Assembly (NCBI GenBank): GCA_014302835.1 | Contig: CP060294.1 | Coordinates: 3,869,067 to 3,933,066, forward strand | From: Pedobacter sp. PAMC26386 | GTDB taxonomy: Bacteria; Bacteroidota; Bacteroidia; Sphingobacteriales; Sphingobacteriaceae | Length of the DNA stretch: 64,000 nt | Direction: 5' to 3' | Part shown: one piece after another, positions 50,872 through 59,315 of the stretch | How the letters are laid out: each line of letters begins with the position of its first letter | Numbering within the stretch: position 1 is the stretch's first letter | Program-made: the position numbers and the translations under genes | Notes under the pieces: model-generated | The model's database searches: none | What the model was told of the DNA's origin: nothing | What the model saw: the letters and a program-made list of their open reading frames with translations, nothing else

Positions 50872-52407
50872 CTATGTGATTTTCTCATTTATAATTTTCC
50901 ATTGCCAATAGTTACTGCTGATCCGACCGATTGGTGTACGGGTAGCCTTGGTTATCTTATCAAGAGCGAGATGGGAATAATCCATAATATTATCCGTTTG
51001 CATCGCTTTGTAGGTAAACAAATCATCACAGAATGTATGATTCAATCCAAGACCATGCAGACATTCATGGCCAATGGTTGACGGGGTATGATCAAGGAAC
51101 ATGATTCCATGCTTTGTATTAAGATTATAGAACCCCAGTGTGCTACTTACACCAGTAACAGTACCCGTGTCATCCTTCTCCTCTTTTTTATTACAAGTAT
51201 TTTTTAAAAAATAAAGTTTAAAATGATCTGTATATTTCCCAGGATGTGTTTTATTTAACTGTCCATCCAGGAAATCAAGAAGAGGAGCCCCGCGAGTAAT
51301 ACCTTCAGATTTTATAATGTCAGAACCAACTACACCATATTGAATATTAAAATCAATACTTTGGTAATTATTTTCCTTTCTTGTAACATCTATTATGATG
51401 GCTTCTCTACTATTGGAAGTTGATACTAGGTTAACGTTAATCAACCCCTGTTTCAAATTACGAATCAACTCATTCTGGCCTTTAGAATTACCTAATCCAG
51501 CACTAGTCTTCACCACCACAATCACCACATCCTTCACAACTTTATTCAAAGGAGCGATCATCTTTAACATTCCAGCTAGTTCATGCTCCTCTTTCCCATC
51601 CTTATCTAAGGTAATTGCCCAAATCTTGACTTCCTTATCTTCTGCAAAATCATTTTTACAAGTTATTTTTATATTTACTTTACTTCCAATATTTTTTGTC
51701 TCAATCTTTGCAGGATCCACACTAACTAAAGGATGTTTATCATCCATGAGTTGACCGTCCATCTCGAACTGCAAACGAATCGGTTTAACCTCTTTCCCTG
51801 CTACTTTTTCAAATTCAACCTGCAATACCAATTCTGCTGTTCCACTTTCCACAATCTTTTTAGTCGCCCCGTCAATCTTCTGTGCAAATAAAGCTAACCG
51901 TGGAAAATAATAAGGTAAAACCACTGGTTTACCACTACTATCCTTTTTAATAGAATAATTGAACCAACCATATAATGATTTAAGCCGGTTCAATCTATCA
52001 TCAGCTCTAAATGCCTGAGGTTGCGGATCTTTTTGAAAAAACTTAGTCCAGCTATTGCTGTCAGTATTCGTTTGTGTATCCGCAGCAGCAGGATCTTTTG
52101 TATAATAACGTCCTATCAGATCATCATATAAAACATCACCATCCAGCCTGGTATCTCCCAATCTAAACCAATCAAAACCAAAACTCCCTTTCCAGCTTCT
52201 CGTTGGTCTGATATGCGCAATACATTTGGACTTCGTTTCCTCTACCGGTTTATCAGGTACATCACCAATAAGCAGGTCTACACCCGCATCACCTTTCTGG
52301 CTAACTACTCCCATTGCGCTCAGATGCATATTACCACCATCCGCAATCCAGGTCGCCAACTTTGACTGCTCAGTGATTTTTTTGGCTGTAAAAATTATAT
52401 CTCCCAT
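50872..52407 (-). CDS. metzincin-type metalloprotease, T6SS effector candidate
   Basis: A 511-residue protein starting 10 bases after VgrG. No signal peptide. The N-terminal ~110 residues form a delivery-like part (IAHIRPTRSWKGSFGFDWFR, LGDTRLDGDVLYDDLIGRYY), then an Ig-like domain (LVSVDPAKIETKNIGSKVNIKITCKND), and the C-terminal zincin: HECLHGLGLNH at ~447-457 (HExxHxxGxxH) with a Met-turn NIMDYSH at ~472-478. Both are hallmarks of metzincins. Delivered by VgrG it would cleave a periplasmic or cytoplasmic target in a competitor. The lipoprotein immediately downstream is its candidate immunity. Confidence 0.78.
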   Translation of the reverse strand: MGDIIFTAKKITEQSKLATWIADGGNMHLSAMGVVSQKGDAGVDLLIGDVPDKPVEETKSKCIAHIRPTRSWKGSFGFDWFRLGDTRLDGDVLYDDLIGRYYTKDPAAADTQTNTDSNSWTKFFQKDPQPQAFRADDRLNRLKSLYGWFNYSIKKDSSGKPVVLPYYFPRLALFAQKIDGATKKIVESGTAELVLQVEFEKVAGKEVKPIRLQFEMDGQLMDDKHPLVSVDPAKIETKNIGSKVNIKITCKNDFAEDKEVKIWAITLDKDGKEEHELAGMLKMIAPLNKVVKDVVIVVVKTSAGLGNSKGQNELIRNLKQGLINVNLVSTSNSREAIIIDVTRKENNYQSIDFNIQYGVVGSDIIKSEGITRGAPLLDFLDGQLNKTHPGKYTDHFKLYFLKNTCNKKEEKDDTGTVTGVSSTLGFYNLNTKHGIMFLDHTPSTIGHECLHGLGLNHTFCDDLFTYKAMQTDNIMDYSHLALDKITKATRTPIGRISSNYWQWKIINEKIT

Positions 52408-52417
52408 ATTTACAAGA

Positions 52418-54259
52418 CTAAAACAGCTTACCCTTTTCTCCGCTGGTATTTACAACCTTTTTAGCGCTATATAATTTAAAATCCGATTCAGTAGCCGAAG
52501 CTTCAATTGTCCGTCCTCTTTTAGTGATACTGTTAGTAGCATTATGGGTTACATTGTCATCAGCTGTGCCAATAATATTTGTCGCCATCATTGTAAAATC
52601 TTTAGCCGCTGTACTTTGAATATTCGAGCCTGCTGCTGTACTTACAGTTGCTCCAGCCGAAGTGGATACATTCACACCTGCAGTGGACGTAATATTCTGA
52701 TCTGCATTCATGACGATATTCTTTGCATTTAAGGTAATCGTTTCTGGTGAGGTAATCGTAATATTCTTACCACTGGTATCCAGGAAAATCTCATTTCCTG
52801 AAGGGTCACGGATAATAATATGCGTACCACTTCCTCCATCATTTAGTTCTATAGTATGTCCGCTTCTGCTGGTAATACTTTTAGATACATTTGCAGACCC
52901 ACCACCTGCGCCATTTTTACCATGGAACACACTGCCCATTACAATTGGCCGGGCAACATTACCCTCTTCAAAAGCGACCATAACCTGATCACCTATTTCA
53001 GGTATAAATACAAAACCCCTATTTTTACTAACCTTTTCACTTCCGCCTGCATCAGGCGTAACCACCCTAAGCCATTCAGAAACATCATTACAGCTGCAAG
53101 TCCATTTAAATTGGACTTTAACACGCCCCTGTCCATCTGGATCATTGTTAGCAATTACATCTGCAAACTGCATCTCAGGTTGCGGATTATGAACTTTGTT
53201 AACCGGCACTCGTTCAGTGTCTGCCGAAATAGCCTGGAAAGTATTGCGATAAAGACCGACTCCATTGATGTGGTGAGTGATTTCTGTAATTAGAAATTTG
53301 CCAAAATCTTCTATAGCGAAATCATTGACTTTACGGACACTCATACTGATATCCGCAATTCCACCAATAGATACCTGCGGATTATCTCCGATACCTGTAA
53401 TATGTACCAAACCAGAACTAATGGATTCCTGCTCGTTTTTCACAAAACGGTCTATTTCCATTTTACTGTCCGCTCTTGTCCTTAAAGGTTGGTTATAAGT
53501 TTTACTGTAAACTGAGTTAGAGGCTGCAATTACATGTGATTTATCAGCCGATCTGGAACTATGCATCTCTGATTTTGCAGCGAGCAATTCATCGTCTTTA
53601 GGATGATAAGCATACCTCATATGGTTTAACGGGGCGATCTCCATACCATACTGAATATTACTCAGATCACGTCCATAAATCAGTTTAACTTCTTTCAATT
53701 CATCAGGTTTTCCGAAAACCAGGCTGGTACCATTGTATAAAAACCATTCGTGGTATTGTGCCGAAAGCCTGTTCATAAATTCGAAATCACTTTCCCGGTA
53801 CTGAATCACATAGTCAATAATTTCTTTGCGATTCGGATTAATCTTCATATAAAGATCATTTGCAGGCACACCTTTAGTTATCTGGCCGATTATATTTTTT
53901 AGGTCTTTACCTAAATAAGAGCCCAGATCAGGTCCGCGATCGATTAAAATTGTCGGACTGAAACCACTCACGATAATGTCTCCCATAAAACCATGGGCCT
54001 GCGAAATTTCAACCTTAGTAATTACCCCCGAAAAACGATTTTCCTTACCGGGGATATCGCCAAACTCTATGGTCAGGCTTTTACCAATAAATTCTTTAGA
54101 GCGCTTTAGAGAAAGTACGCCAGGTAATTCAATTTGATCCTGATTGAAGCGCAGTTCAAATGTATGATGCTCATTAAAGCATTGATGCAAATTGAAGCTG
54201 GAGAAGGTCGACACAGGAGTTCCTTCTATGTTAATCTCCACTTTTACTTTGTTTTCCAT
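52418..54259 (-). CDS. VgrG-type T6SS spike protein
   Basis: A 613-residue Vgr protein. gp27-like N-terminal half (SFNLHQCFNEHHTFELRFNQDQIELPGVLSL, FSGVITKVEISQAHGFMG, VIQYRESDFEFMNRLSAQYHEWFLYNG), gp5 OB-fold ~365-455 (ADVIANNDPDGQGRVKVQFKW ... VFIPEIGDQVMVAFEEGNVARPIVMGSVFHGKNG) and C-terminal repetitive beta-helix (NITSTAGVNVSTSAGATVST). It forms the spike of the Bacteroidota T6SS (subtype iii). First of the effector genes and separated from the Hcp genes by a hairpin terminator. No C-terminal toxin extension. Confidence 0.95.
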   Translation of the reverse strand: MENKVKVEINIEGTPVSTFSSFNLHQCFNEHHTFELRFNQDQIELPGVLSLKRSKEFIGKSLTIEFGDIPGKENRFSGVITKVEISQAHGFMGDIIVSGFSPTILIDRGPDLGSYLGKDLKNIIGQITKGVPANDLYMKINPNRKEIIDYVIQYRESDFEFMNRLSAQYHEWFLYNGTSLVFGKPDELKEVKLIYGRDLSNIQYGMEIAPLNHMRYAYHPKDDELLAAKSEMHSSRSADKSHVIAASNSVYSKTYNQPLRTRADSKMEIDRFVKNEQESISSGLVHITGIGDNPQVSIGGIADISMSVRKVNDFAIEDFGKFLITEITHHINGVGLYRNTFQAISADTERVPVNKVHNPQPEMQFADVIANNDPDGQGRVKVQFKWTCSCNDVSEWLRVVTPDAGGSEKVSKNRGFVFIPEIGDQVMVAFEEGNVARPIVMGSVFHGKNGAGGGSANVSKSITSRSGHTIELNDGGSGTHIIIRDPSGNEIFLDTSGKNITITSPETITLNAKNIVMNADQNITSTAGVNVSTSAGATVSTAAGSNIQSTAAKDFTMMATNIIGTADDNVTHNATNSITKRGRTIEASATESDFKLYSAKKVVNTSGEKGKLF

Positions 54260-54340
54260 TCTGTTTATATTTGGAAAGAATCTGAATTTCTTTTGTGAGA
54301 ATAGCCTCGATCTGTTTCAAAAACACATCATTACTCAAAT

Positions 54341-54373
54341 AAAAATACCATCCACATAACATGGATGGTATTT
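54341..54373 (-). terminator. terminator between Hcp genes and vgrG
   Basis: Stem AAATACCATCC / GGATGGTATTT with a 9-base loop; reading on the minus strand it ends with TTTTTATTT. It lies between the second hcp stop (54388) and vgrG start (54259), so it would let Hcp be made in excess over the downstream cargo. Confidence 0.85.
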
Positions 54374-54387
54374 AAAGTACTGTTTAA

Positions 54388-54783
54388 TTAAGCTTTAGGC
54401 CAATCGTTAGTATGCTCAGCATTACCAATCTTAAGTTTACGTGCAGATACCACAAAACTCAAAGTCATAGGAGTATTGTCGTTAACAGCAATACCTTCAT
54501 TGTACTGGATGATGTAACCATCTTCAAAATGCAATTCTTTCATCTTTGCATCTTCCTCGCCTTTTTTGAAGACAATTACTCCCGCCTGAGGCTTGTACTG
54601 GTTATTCACCATGGATTCAATCACTGAAGTATCTTCAGTAGATTCAATTTCAAGATGAATGGTTCCACCGTAAACTCCTGATGATGGACGTCCCTTTGCG
54701 TCCACATCTCTGTTTAATGAATAGCTGCACTGCAGCACATCGAATTCTTTAGACCCTAGAGTCAATCTGGTTTTAAATGCCAT
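54388..54783 (-). CDS. tssD: TssD/Hcp-type T6SS tube protein, copy 2
   Basis: A 131-residue tube protein: MAFKTRLTLGSKEFDVLQCSYSLNRDVDAKGRPSSGVYGGTIHLEIESTEDTSV then KMKELHFEDGYIIQYNE and KIGNAEHTNDWPKA. This is the TssD subgroup of Bacteroidota. Hexameric rings of it form the inner tube. It is a paralogue of the gene 36 bases upstream, differing in the middle and loop residues. Confidence 0.95.
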   Translation of the reverse strand: MAFKTRLTLGSKEFDVLQCSYSLNRDVDAKGRPSSGVYGGTIHLEIESTEDTSVIESMVNNQYKPQAGVIVFKKGEEDAKMKELHFEDGYIIQYNEGIAVNDNTPMTLSFVVSARKLKIGNAEHTNDWPKA

Positions 54784-54819
54784 GATAATGTTTTTTTAAT
54801 GTTAAACGTTCGGTTACAA

Positions 54820-55215
54820 TTAAGCCTTAGGCCAGTCATTAGTGTGTTCTGCATTACCCAGCTTTAATTTACGGGCAGAGATCTGGAATTTAAGTGTCAT
54901 TGGATTAGCTCCAGTGATATTGATCCCTTCTGAATACCTAACAATGTATCCATCTTCAAAATGAACTTCCTTCATCTTGGCATCTTCTTCAGATTTCTTA
55001 ATCAGAAGAGTACCAGTTAACGGTTTGTACTGATTGTTTACCATCGCTTCAACAACTGAGGTATCTTCGGTAGATTCGAGTTCGATATCGATTGTTCCAC
55101 CATACACTCCGGAAGAGGGTCTTCCTTTTGCATCCACATCACGGTTTAGAGAATAGGCACAGTGAAGTACATCGTACTCCTTGCCCGAAAAGGTTAATCT
55201 TGCTTTGAAAGCCAT
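54820..55215 (-). CDS. tssD: TssD/Hcp-type T6SS tube protein, copy 1
   Basis: A 131-residue paralogue of the next gene (MAFKARLTFSGKEYDVLHCAYSL, same SSGVYGG and HTNDWPKA). First gene of the leftward island. Two different TssD subunits side by side could form mixed rings, or different tubes for different effectors. Upstream 246 bases to the divergent small gene hold no promoter matching TAnnTTTG exactly on the minus strand. Confidence 0.95.
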   Translation of the reverse strand: MAFKARLTFSGKEYDVLHCAYSLNRDVDAKGRPSSGVYGGTIDIELESTEDTSVVEAMVNNQYKPLTGTLLIKKSEEDAKMKEVHFEDGYIVRYSEGINITGANPMTLKFQISARKLKLGNAEHTNDWPKA

Positions 55216-55461
55216 AACTTTTTGTTTAGGATTGATTATTGTTCAATTATATGTGTGAATACAACAAAAAGTCTGCCATTATTTACTTATAATCAATATT
55301 ATACCATTCAGAAAACAAATATTAAACAATAATTAAAGATAGTTGACTAATAAATCATGGTTTTTACCTGCTGAACTGCAATTTATAAGACCAATGAGAT
55401 TCGTATTATTTCAATTACAAAAAATCACTAACAGGTCTGAGCTTCAATAAAAATCCGAATC

Positions 55462-55740
55462 ATGTTTCATTTTACAGACAATAAAAATTTATCTGTCTTA
55501 TTTCCAAACCTTAATATTCCAGAATTGAAGAAGACGAAATTAGACCTGATCTCTTCAGCTCATGCACACAACCTGGTAAAAGACACGAAAGCCGGTGTTA
55601 ACTACGGAATGATCCCTGTAAATTCAGACGGTTCTATCAATGTCAGACTAAGCGCAAATGATATTATTAATGTTCAGCTTAAAGGAATCAACCGGTCAGG
55701 CTTGCTAAGCTGGGATTCGATTAAGATTAAGCAGGACTAA
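55462..55740 (+). CDS. small protein of unknown function
   Basis: A 92-residue soluble protein (MFHFTDNKNLSVLFPNLNIPELKKTKLDLI ... INVRLSANDIINVQLKGINRSGLLSWDSIKIKQD) with a beta-rich C-terminal half. Divergent from the T6SS island, 246 bases away from the first hcp. No family recognised. ATG is preceded by an A-rich stretch. Possibly regulatory to, but not proven linked with, the island. Confidence 0.55.
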   Translation: MFHFTDNKNLSVLFPNLNIPELKKTKLDLISSAHAHNLVKDTKAGVNYGMIPVNSDGSINVRLSANDIINVQLKGINRSGLLSWDSIKIKQD

Positions 55741-55827
55741 ACTCAATTTTTATTTTTTGGCCAGACTCTTGTGCTAAACGATCCATATACCTATTTTTAG
55801 CAAAGGGAATAACACAAGAACACCAGC

Positions 55828-56292
55828 ATGAAAAAAACCTTTTTATTACTCGCAATAATCGCCGCATTTTTCACCGCCTGCAGGCAGAATAAAACGCAGG
55901 AACAGCAAATTGATAGCCTGGCTAATACGCCCGACACTACCGCTGCCAAAGCGAAAACATGTTATGCCTACATCAAAGATAAAGACACCGTTTCCTTATC
56001 TCTGATTACAGCAGGTAATGCAGTTGCAGGTGATCTGAACTATAACTTTTATGAAAAGGATAAAAACGCAGGTACAATTTCCGGAATAGTCAAAGGAGAT
56101 ACCATCATTGCAGATTACACCTTCGGTTCAGAAGGAGCAACATCCTACAGGCAAGTTGCCTTCGTCAAAAAAGGGGATCAGTTATTAGAAGGTTATGGCC
56201 CTACACAAGAAACAGACGGCAGAAGAATTTTCACCGATATAGCCGGGTTGAAATTCGGAGATATTACGCTTTCTGTAATCCCTTGTAAATAA
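55828..56292 (+). CDS. lipoprotein of unknown function
   Basis: A 154-residue lipoprotein with lipobox FTAC (Cys18) and a beta-rich mature domain (CYAYIKDKDTVSLSLITAGNAVAGDLNYNFYEKDKNAGTISGIVKGDTIIADYTFGSEG). This pattern resembles small META- or NlpE-type lipoproteins; the first is a guess. Situated 87 bases after the small gene upstream. Confidence 0.7.
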   Translation: MKKTFLLLAIIAAFFTACRQNKTQEQQIDSLANTPDTTAAKAKTCYAYIKDKDTVSLSLITAGNAVAGDLNYNFYEKDKNAGTISGIVKGDTIIADYTFGSEGATSYRQVAFVKKGDQLLEGYGPTQETDGRRIFTDIAGLKFGDITLSVIPCK

Positions 56293-56340
56293 AAAACTTG
56301 TAAGAACCTGTTTAAATAAAAGAAAGAAACGTTTCGAACC

Positions 56341-57027
56341 CTAAAAGGATTCGAAACGCTCCCAAAATCCGTCTACAGGAAGTTTGGCAAAGATATTTAC
56401 CGGTTCCTTTTTGACAGGATGAATAAATTGCAATCTCCTGGCGTGAAGACAAATACTTCCTTTACGGCTGCCACGCGGATAGCCGTATTTATTATCGCCA
56501 ACAATCGGGCAGCCTAAAGTAGAAAGCTGTACCCTGATCTGATGAGAACGACCAGTTAAAGGATCAACCTCGATCAGGTAATACCCGCCCAGTTCACCAA
56601 GCAGCCTGTAGCTTAATTCAGCGCGCTGACTACCCGGAACTTCCGTATTATGCGGAGTAACCACATTTGTCTTTGGATTTTTAACCAGCCAGTGCACCAA
56701 AGTTCCCGAAATATTTGCAGGGCGATTGCGTACAACCGCCCAATAAGTTTTCTTCACCTCCCTGTTTTTAAAGATCGCATTCATCCGTTCCAGCGCCTTA
56801 CTTGTTTTAGCAAATAAGATCACCCCGCTTACCGGGCGGTCCAGACGATGTACCACACCTAAAAATGCACTGTTAGGTTTATTATATTTTTTAGCAATAT
56901 ACCTTTTCACCATATCTTCCAATGGCTCATCACGAGTTTCATCGACCTGGACAATATCACCTGCGCGTTTACAAATTGCAATCAGGTGATTATCTTCGAA
57001 AAGTACATCTTTATCAGTTACCGACAT
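56341..57027 (-). CDS. RluA family pseudouridine synthase
   Basis: A 228-residue synthase: AFLGVVHRLDRPVSGVILFAKTSKA (catalytic Asp in HRLD), TYWAVVRN, YYLIEVDPLTGRSHQIRVQLSTLGCPIVGDNKYG. No S4 domain, so a small RluA-type enzyme acting on rRNA or tRNA uridine. The specific target cannot be read. It is 2 bases after panB and co-transcribed with it. Confidence 0.9.
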   Translation of the reverse strand: MSVTDKDVLFEDNHLIAICKRAGDIVQVDETRDEPLEDMVKRYIAKKYNKPNSAFLGVVHRLDRPVSGVILFAKTSKALERMNAIFKNREVKKTYWAVVRNRPANISGTLVHWLVKNPKTNVVTPHNTEVPGSQRAELSYRLLGELGGYYLIEVDPLTGRSHQIRVQLSTLGCPIVGDNKYGYPRGSRKGSICLHARRLQFIHPVKKEPVNIFAKLPVDGFWERFESF

Positions 57028-57029
57028 TT

Positions 57030-57845
57030 TTAGTATTGCTCTTTTTCATTTGGAAAGTCATTCGCTTTCACATCTTTAATATATGCTTTTGCAGCACCTA
57101 AAATTCCGTCATATAAATTAATATACTGACGTAAAAAACGTGGTTTAAAACCTTTGGTCAATCCGATCATATCGTTTACAACTAAAACCTGTCCATCACA
57201 ATGCGGTCCAGCCCCGATTCCGATAACCGGGATATGCAAACTTTCAGCCACTTCTTTTGCCAGCGCAGCAGGAATTTTTTCCAGTACAACTGCAAAACAG
57301 CCAGCATCCTGTAAGGCCTGTGCATCAATTTTTAACTTTTCGGCTTCCGCTTCACTTTTAGCTCTTACCGTATAAGTACCAAATTTATAAATAGACTGAG
57401 GCGTTAAACCCAAGTGACCCATTACAGGAATCCCAGCAGTGATAATCCGTTGAATCGAATCTACAACTTCAGTTCCGCCCTCCAGTTTAACACCATGAGC
57501 GCCAGATTCTTTCATAATTCTAATCGCAGAGCTCAAAGCCTCTTTTGAATTACCCTGGTAAGAACCAAAAGGAAGATCCACTACGACAAAAGCACGTGTT
57601 GCGCCTCTAACGACACCCTGTGCATGATAAATCATCTGATCCAGTGTAATTGGCAAAGTTGTTTCATGGCCCGCCATTACGTTTGAAGCTGAATCACCAA
57701 CCAATAAAACATCCAGTCCTGCATCATCTAAAACCGTAGCCATAGAATAATCATAAGCAGTTAACATCGATATTTTCTCACCACTCTGTTTCATCTCTTG
57801 CAGAATGTGGGTTGTAATACGCTTTACTTCTTTGTGTATAGACAT
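57030..57845 (-). CDS. panB: 3-methyl-2-oxobutanoate hydroxymethyltransferase
   Basis: A 271-residue PanB: KISMLTAYDYSMATVLDDAGLDVLLVGDSASNVMAGHETTLPIT, GVKLEGGTE, MGHLGLTPQSIYKFG, VIGIGAGPHCDGQVLVVNDMIG. It makes ketopantoate for pantothenate/CoA synthesis. Promoter box TAATTTTG at 57873-57866. Confidence 0.96.
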   Translation of the reverse strand: MSIHKEVKRITTHILQEMKQSGEKISMLTAYDYSMATVLDDAGLDVLLVGDSASNVMAGHETTLPITLDQMIYHAQGVVRGATRAFVVVDLPFGSYQGNSKEALSSAIRIMKESGAHGVKLEGGTEVVDSIQRIITAGIPVMGHLGLTPQSIYKFGTYTVRAKSEAEAEKLKIDAQALQDAGCFAVVLEKIPAALAKEVAESLHIPVIGIGAGPHCDGQVLVVNDMIGLTKGFKPRFLRQYINLYDGILGAAKAYIKDVKANDFPNEKEQY

Positions 57846-57865
57846 AAATTTATGCTTTAGGGATG

Positions 57866-57873
57866 CAAAATTA
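57866..57873 (-). promoter_or_regulatory. -7 box of panB
   Basis: TAATTTTG on the minus strand fits TAnnTTTG, 20 bases before the panB start. No clear -33 box at normal spacing. Confidence 0.5.
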
Positions 57874-57977
57874 GGATATTCAATTGAGAATATTAGCCTT
57901 ACACTGATTATATAAGGTATATCTTACGTAACATTTTAATCCTGATAAAAAAAATATGGATTTAAGGATGAAATAGC

Positions 57978-57985
57978 TATCTTTG
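57978..57985 (+). promoter_or_regulatory. -7 box of carA with a long leader
   Basis: TATCTTTG fits TAnnTTTG. The start codon lies 118 bases downstream, so the mRNA has an untranslated leader of about 110 nt, which contains a small hairpin CCCG-AAATGAA-CGGG near its 5' end. Confidence 0.55.
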
Positions 57986-58103
57986 TATCCCGAAATGAAC
58001 GGGTTAAATAACAGCACATTTGTTAATCAATACAGCGATATCAAAACCGCAAATCTTCATTCATTAATCCCTTTTTTAAACTTTATTTTTCATTTTAATT
58101 ACG

Positions 58104-59216
58104 ATGACTAACTACACCAAGTTACCTGCTATCCTGTTATTGGCTGACGGTACTGTTTACCACGGTAAAGCTGCCGGAAAGATTGGTACAACAACAGGAG
58201 AGATTTGTTTCAATACAGGAATGACGGGTTATCAGGAAATTTTCACTGACCCATCTTATTTCGGACAAATCATGGTCACTACGAATGCCCATATTGGTAA
58301 TTATGGAATTCATAAAGAAGAAATCGAATCTGATTCAATTAAGATTGCAGGTCTGGTTTGTAAAAACTACAATATCGGCTACAGCCGTAAAGAAGCTAGT
58401 GAATCAATACAAGATTATTTCCAGGACGAGAATATCGTTGGAATTTCTGATATCGATACCCGTGCATTAGTAAGGAAAATCAGAGATCAGGGAGCGATGA
58501 ACGCGATCATCTCTTCAGAAATCACAGACATCGAAGAATTAAAAGCTAAATTAGCTCAAGTACCATCTATGGACGGACTTGAATTATCTTCACAGGTTTC
58601 TACCAAAGAACCTTATTTCTATGGTTCACCAGAAGCAACTTATAAAGTGGCGACCCTGGATTTTGGAATCAAGAAAAACACTTTGCGTAATTTCGACGAA
58701 AGAGATTTATATGTACAGGTTTTCCCAGCAAAAACTACTTTCGAAGAAATGGATAAATGGGGCGCAGATGCTTACTTTATTTCTAACGGCCCTGGCGATC
58801 CATCGGCTATGCCTTACGCAATTGAAACTGTAAAACAAATTCTTGCTTCAGATAAACCACTTTTCGGTATCTGTTTAGGTCACCAGTTATTAGCTCAGGC
58901 TAATGGAATTGGAACCATGAAAATGTTTAACGGCCACAGGGGATTAAATCACCCGGTAAAAAATATTATTAAAAACCACTGCGAAGTAACTTCTCAAAAC
59001 CATGGTTTCGGTGTAATTCCTGAAGAGGTGAGAAATTCTGACAAAGTGGAAATCACACATATCAACTTAAATGATCAGTCTATCGAAGGAATTCGTGTGA
59101 AAGGCAAAAAAGCATTCTCGGTACAATACCACCCGGAATCATCACCTGGCCCACATGATTCACGTTATCTTTTTGATGACTTCGTGAACCTGATTAAAGG
59201 CGAACTAGCCTGGTAA
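58104..59216 (+). CDS. carA: carbamoyl-phosphate synthase small subunit
   Basis: A 370-residue CarA: N-terminal TYKLPAILLLADGTVYHGKA-type domain, GEICFNTGMTGYQEIFTDPSY, and class I glutaminase with nucleophile Cys in LFGICLGHQLLAQANG and the His/Glu pair in VQYHPESSPGPHDS. It supplies ammonia to CarB for arginine and pyrimidine synthesis. carB is not in this window. A hairpin terminator follows. Confidence 0.96.
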   Translation: MTNYTKLPAILLLADGTVYHGKAAGKIGTTTGEICFNTGMTGYQEIFTDPSYFGQIMVTTNAHIGNYGIHKEEIESDSIKIAGLVCKNYNIGYSRKEASESIQDYFQDENIVGISDIDTRALVRKIRDQGAMNAIISSEITDIEELKAKLAQVPSMDGLELSSQVSTKEPYFYGSPEATYKVATLDFGIKKNTLRNFDERDLYVQVFPAKTTFEEMDKWGADAYFISNGPGDPSAMPYAIETVKQILASDKPLFGICLGHQLLAQANGIGTMKMFNGHRGLNHPVKNIIKNHCEVTSQNHGFGVIPEEVRNSDKVEITHINLNDQSIEGIRVKGKKAFSVQYHPESSPGPHDSRYLFDDFVNLIKGELAW

Positions 59217-59261
59217 ATCGGTAATCACCGGTTCCAACCATCATTTTACCGACATTTTAAG

Positions 59262-59289
59262 AAAGGATTGAGTTACATCAATCCTTTTT
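59262..59289 (+). terminator. terminator after carA
   Basis: Stem AAAGGATTGA / TCAATCCTTT with a 6-base GTTACA loop, ending in TTTTT. It lies between carA and the ABC gene, and overlaps an unlikely TTG start for the latter. Confidence 0.85.
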
Positions 59290-59315
59290 ACATTAAACCT
59301 TGTTACATTTATCTC

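Noticed and set aside
44334..55215. Prophage tail region
   Set aside because: VgrG and TssD-type Hcp occur with PAAR-like and lipoprotein genes, but no capsid, terminase, portal or lysis genes.
59268..59315. Upstream TTG start of the ABC ATPase
   Set aside because: Lies within the carA terminator hairpin.
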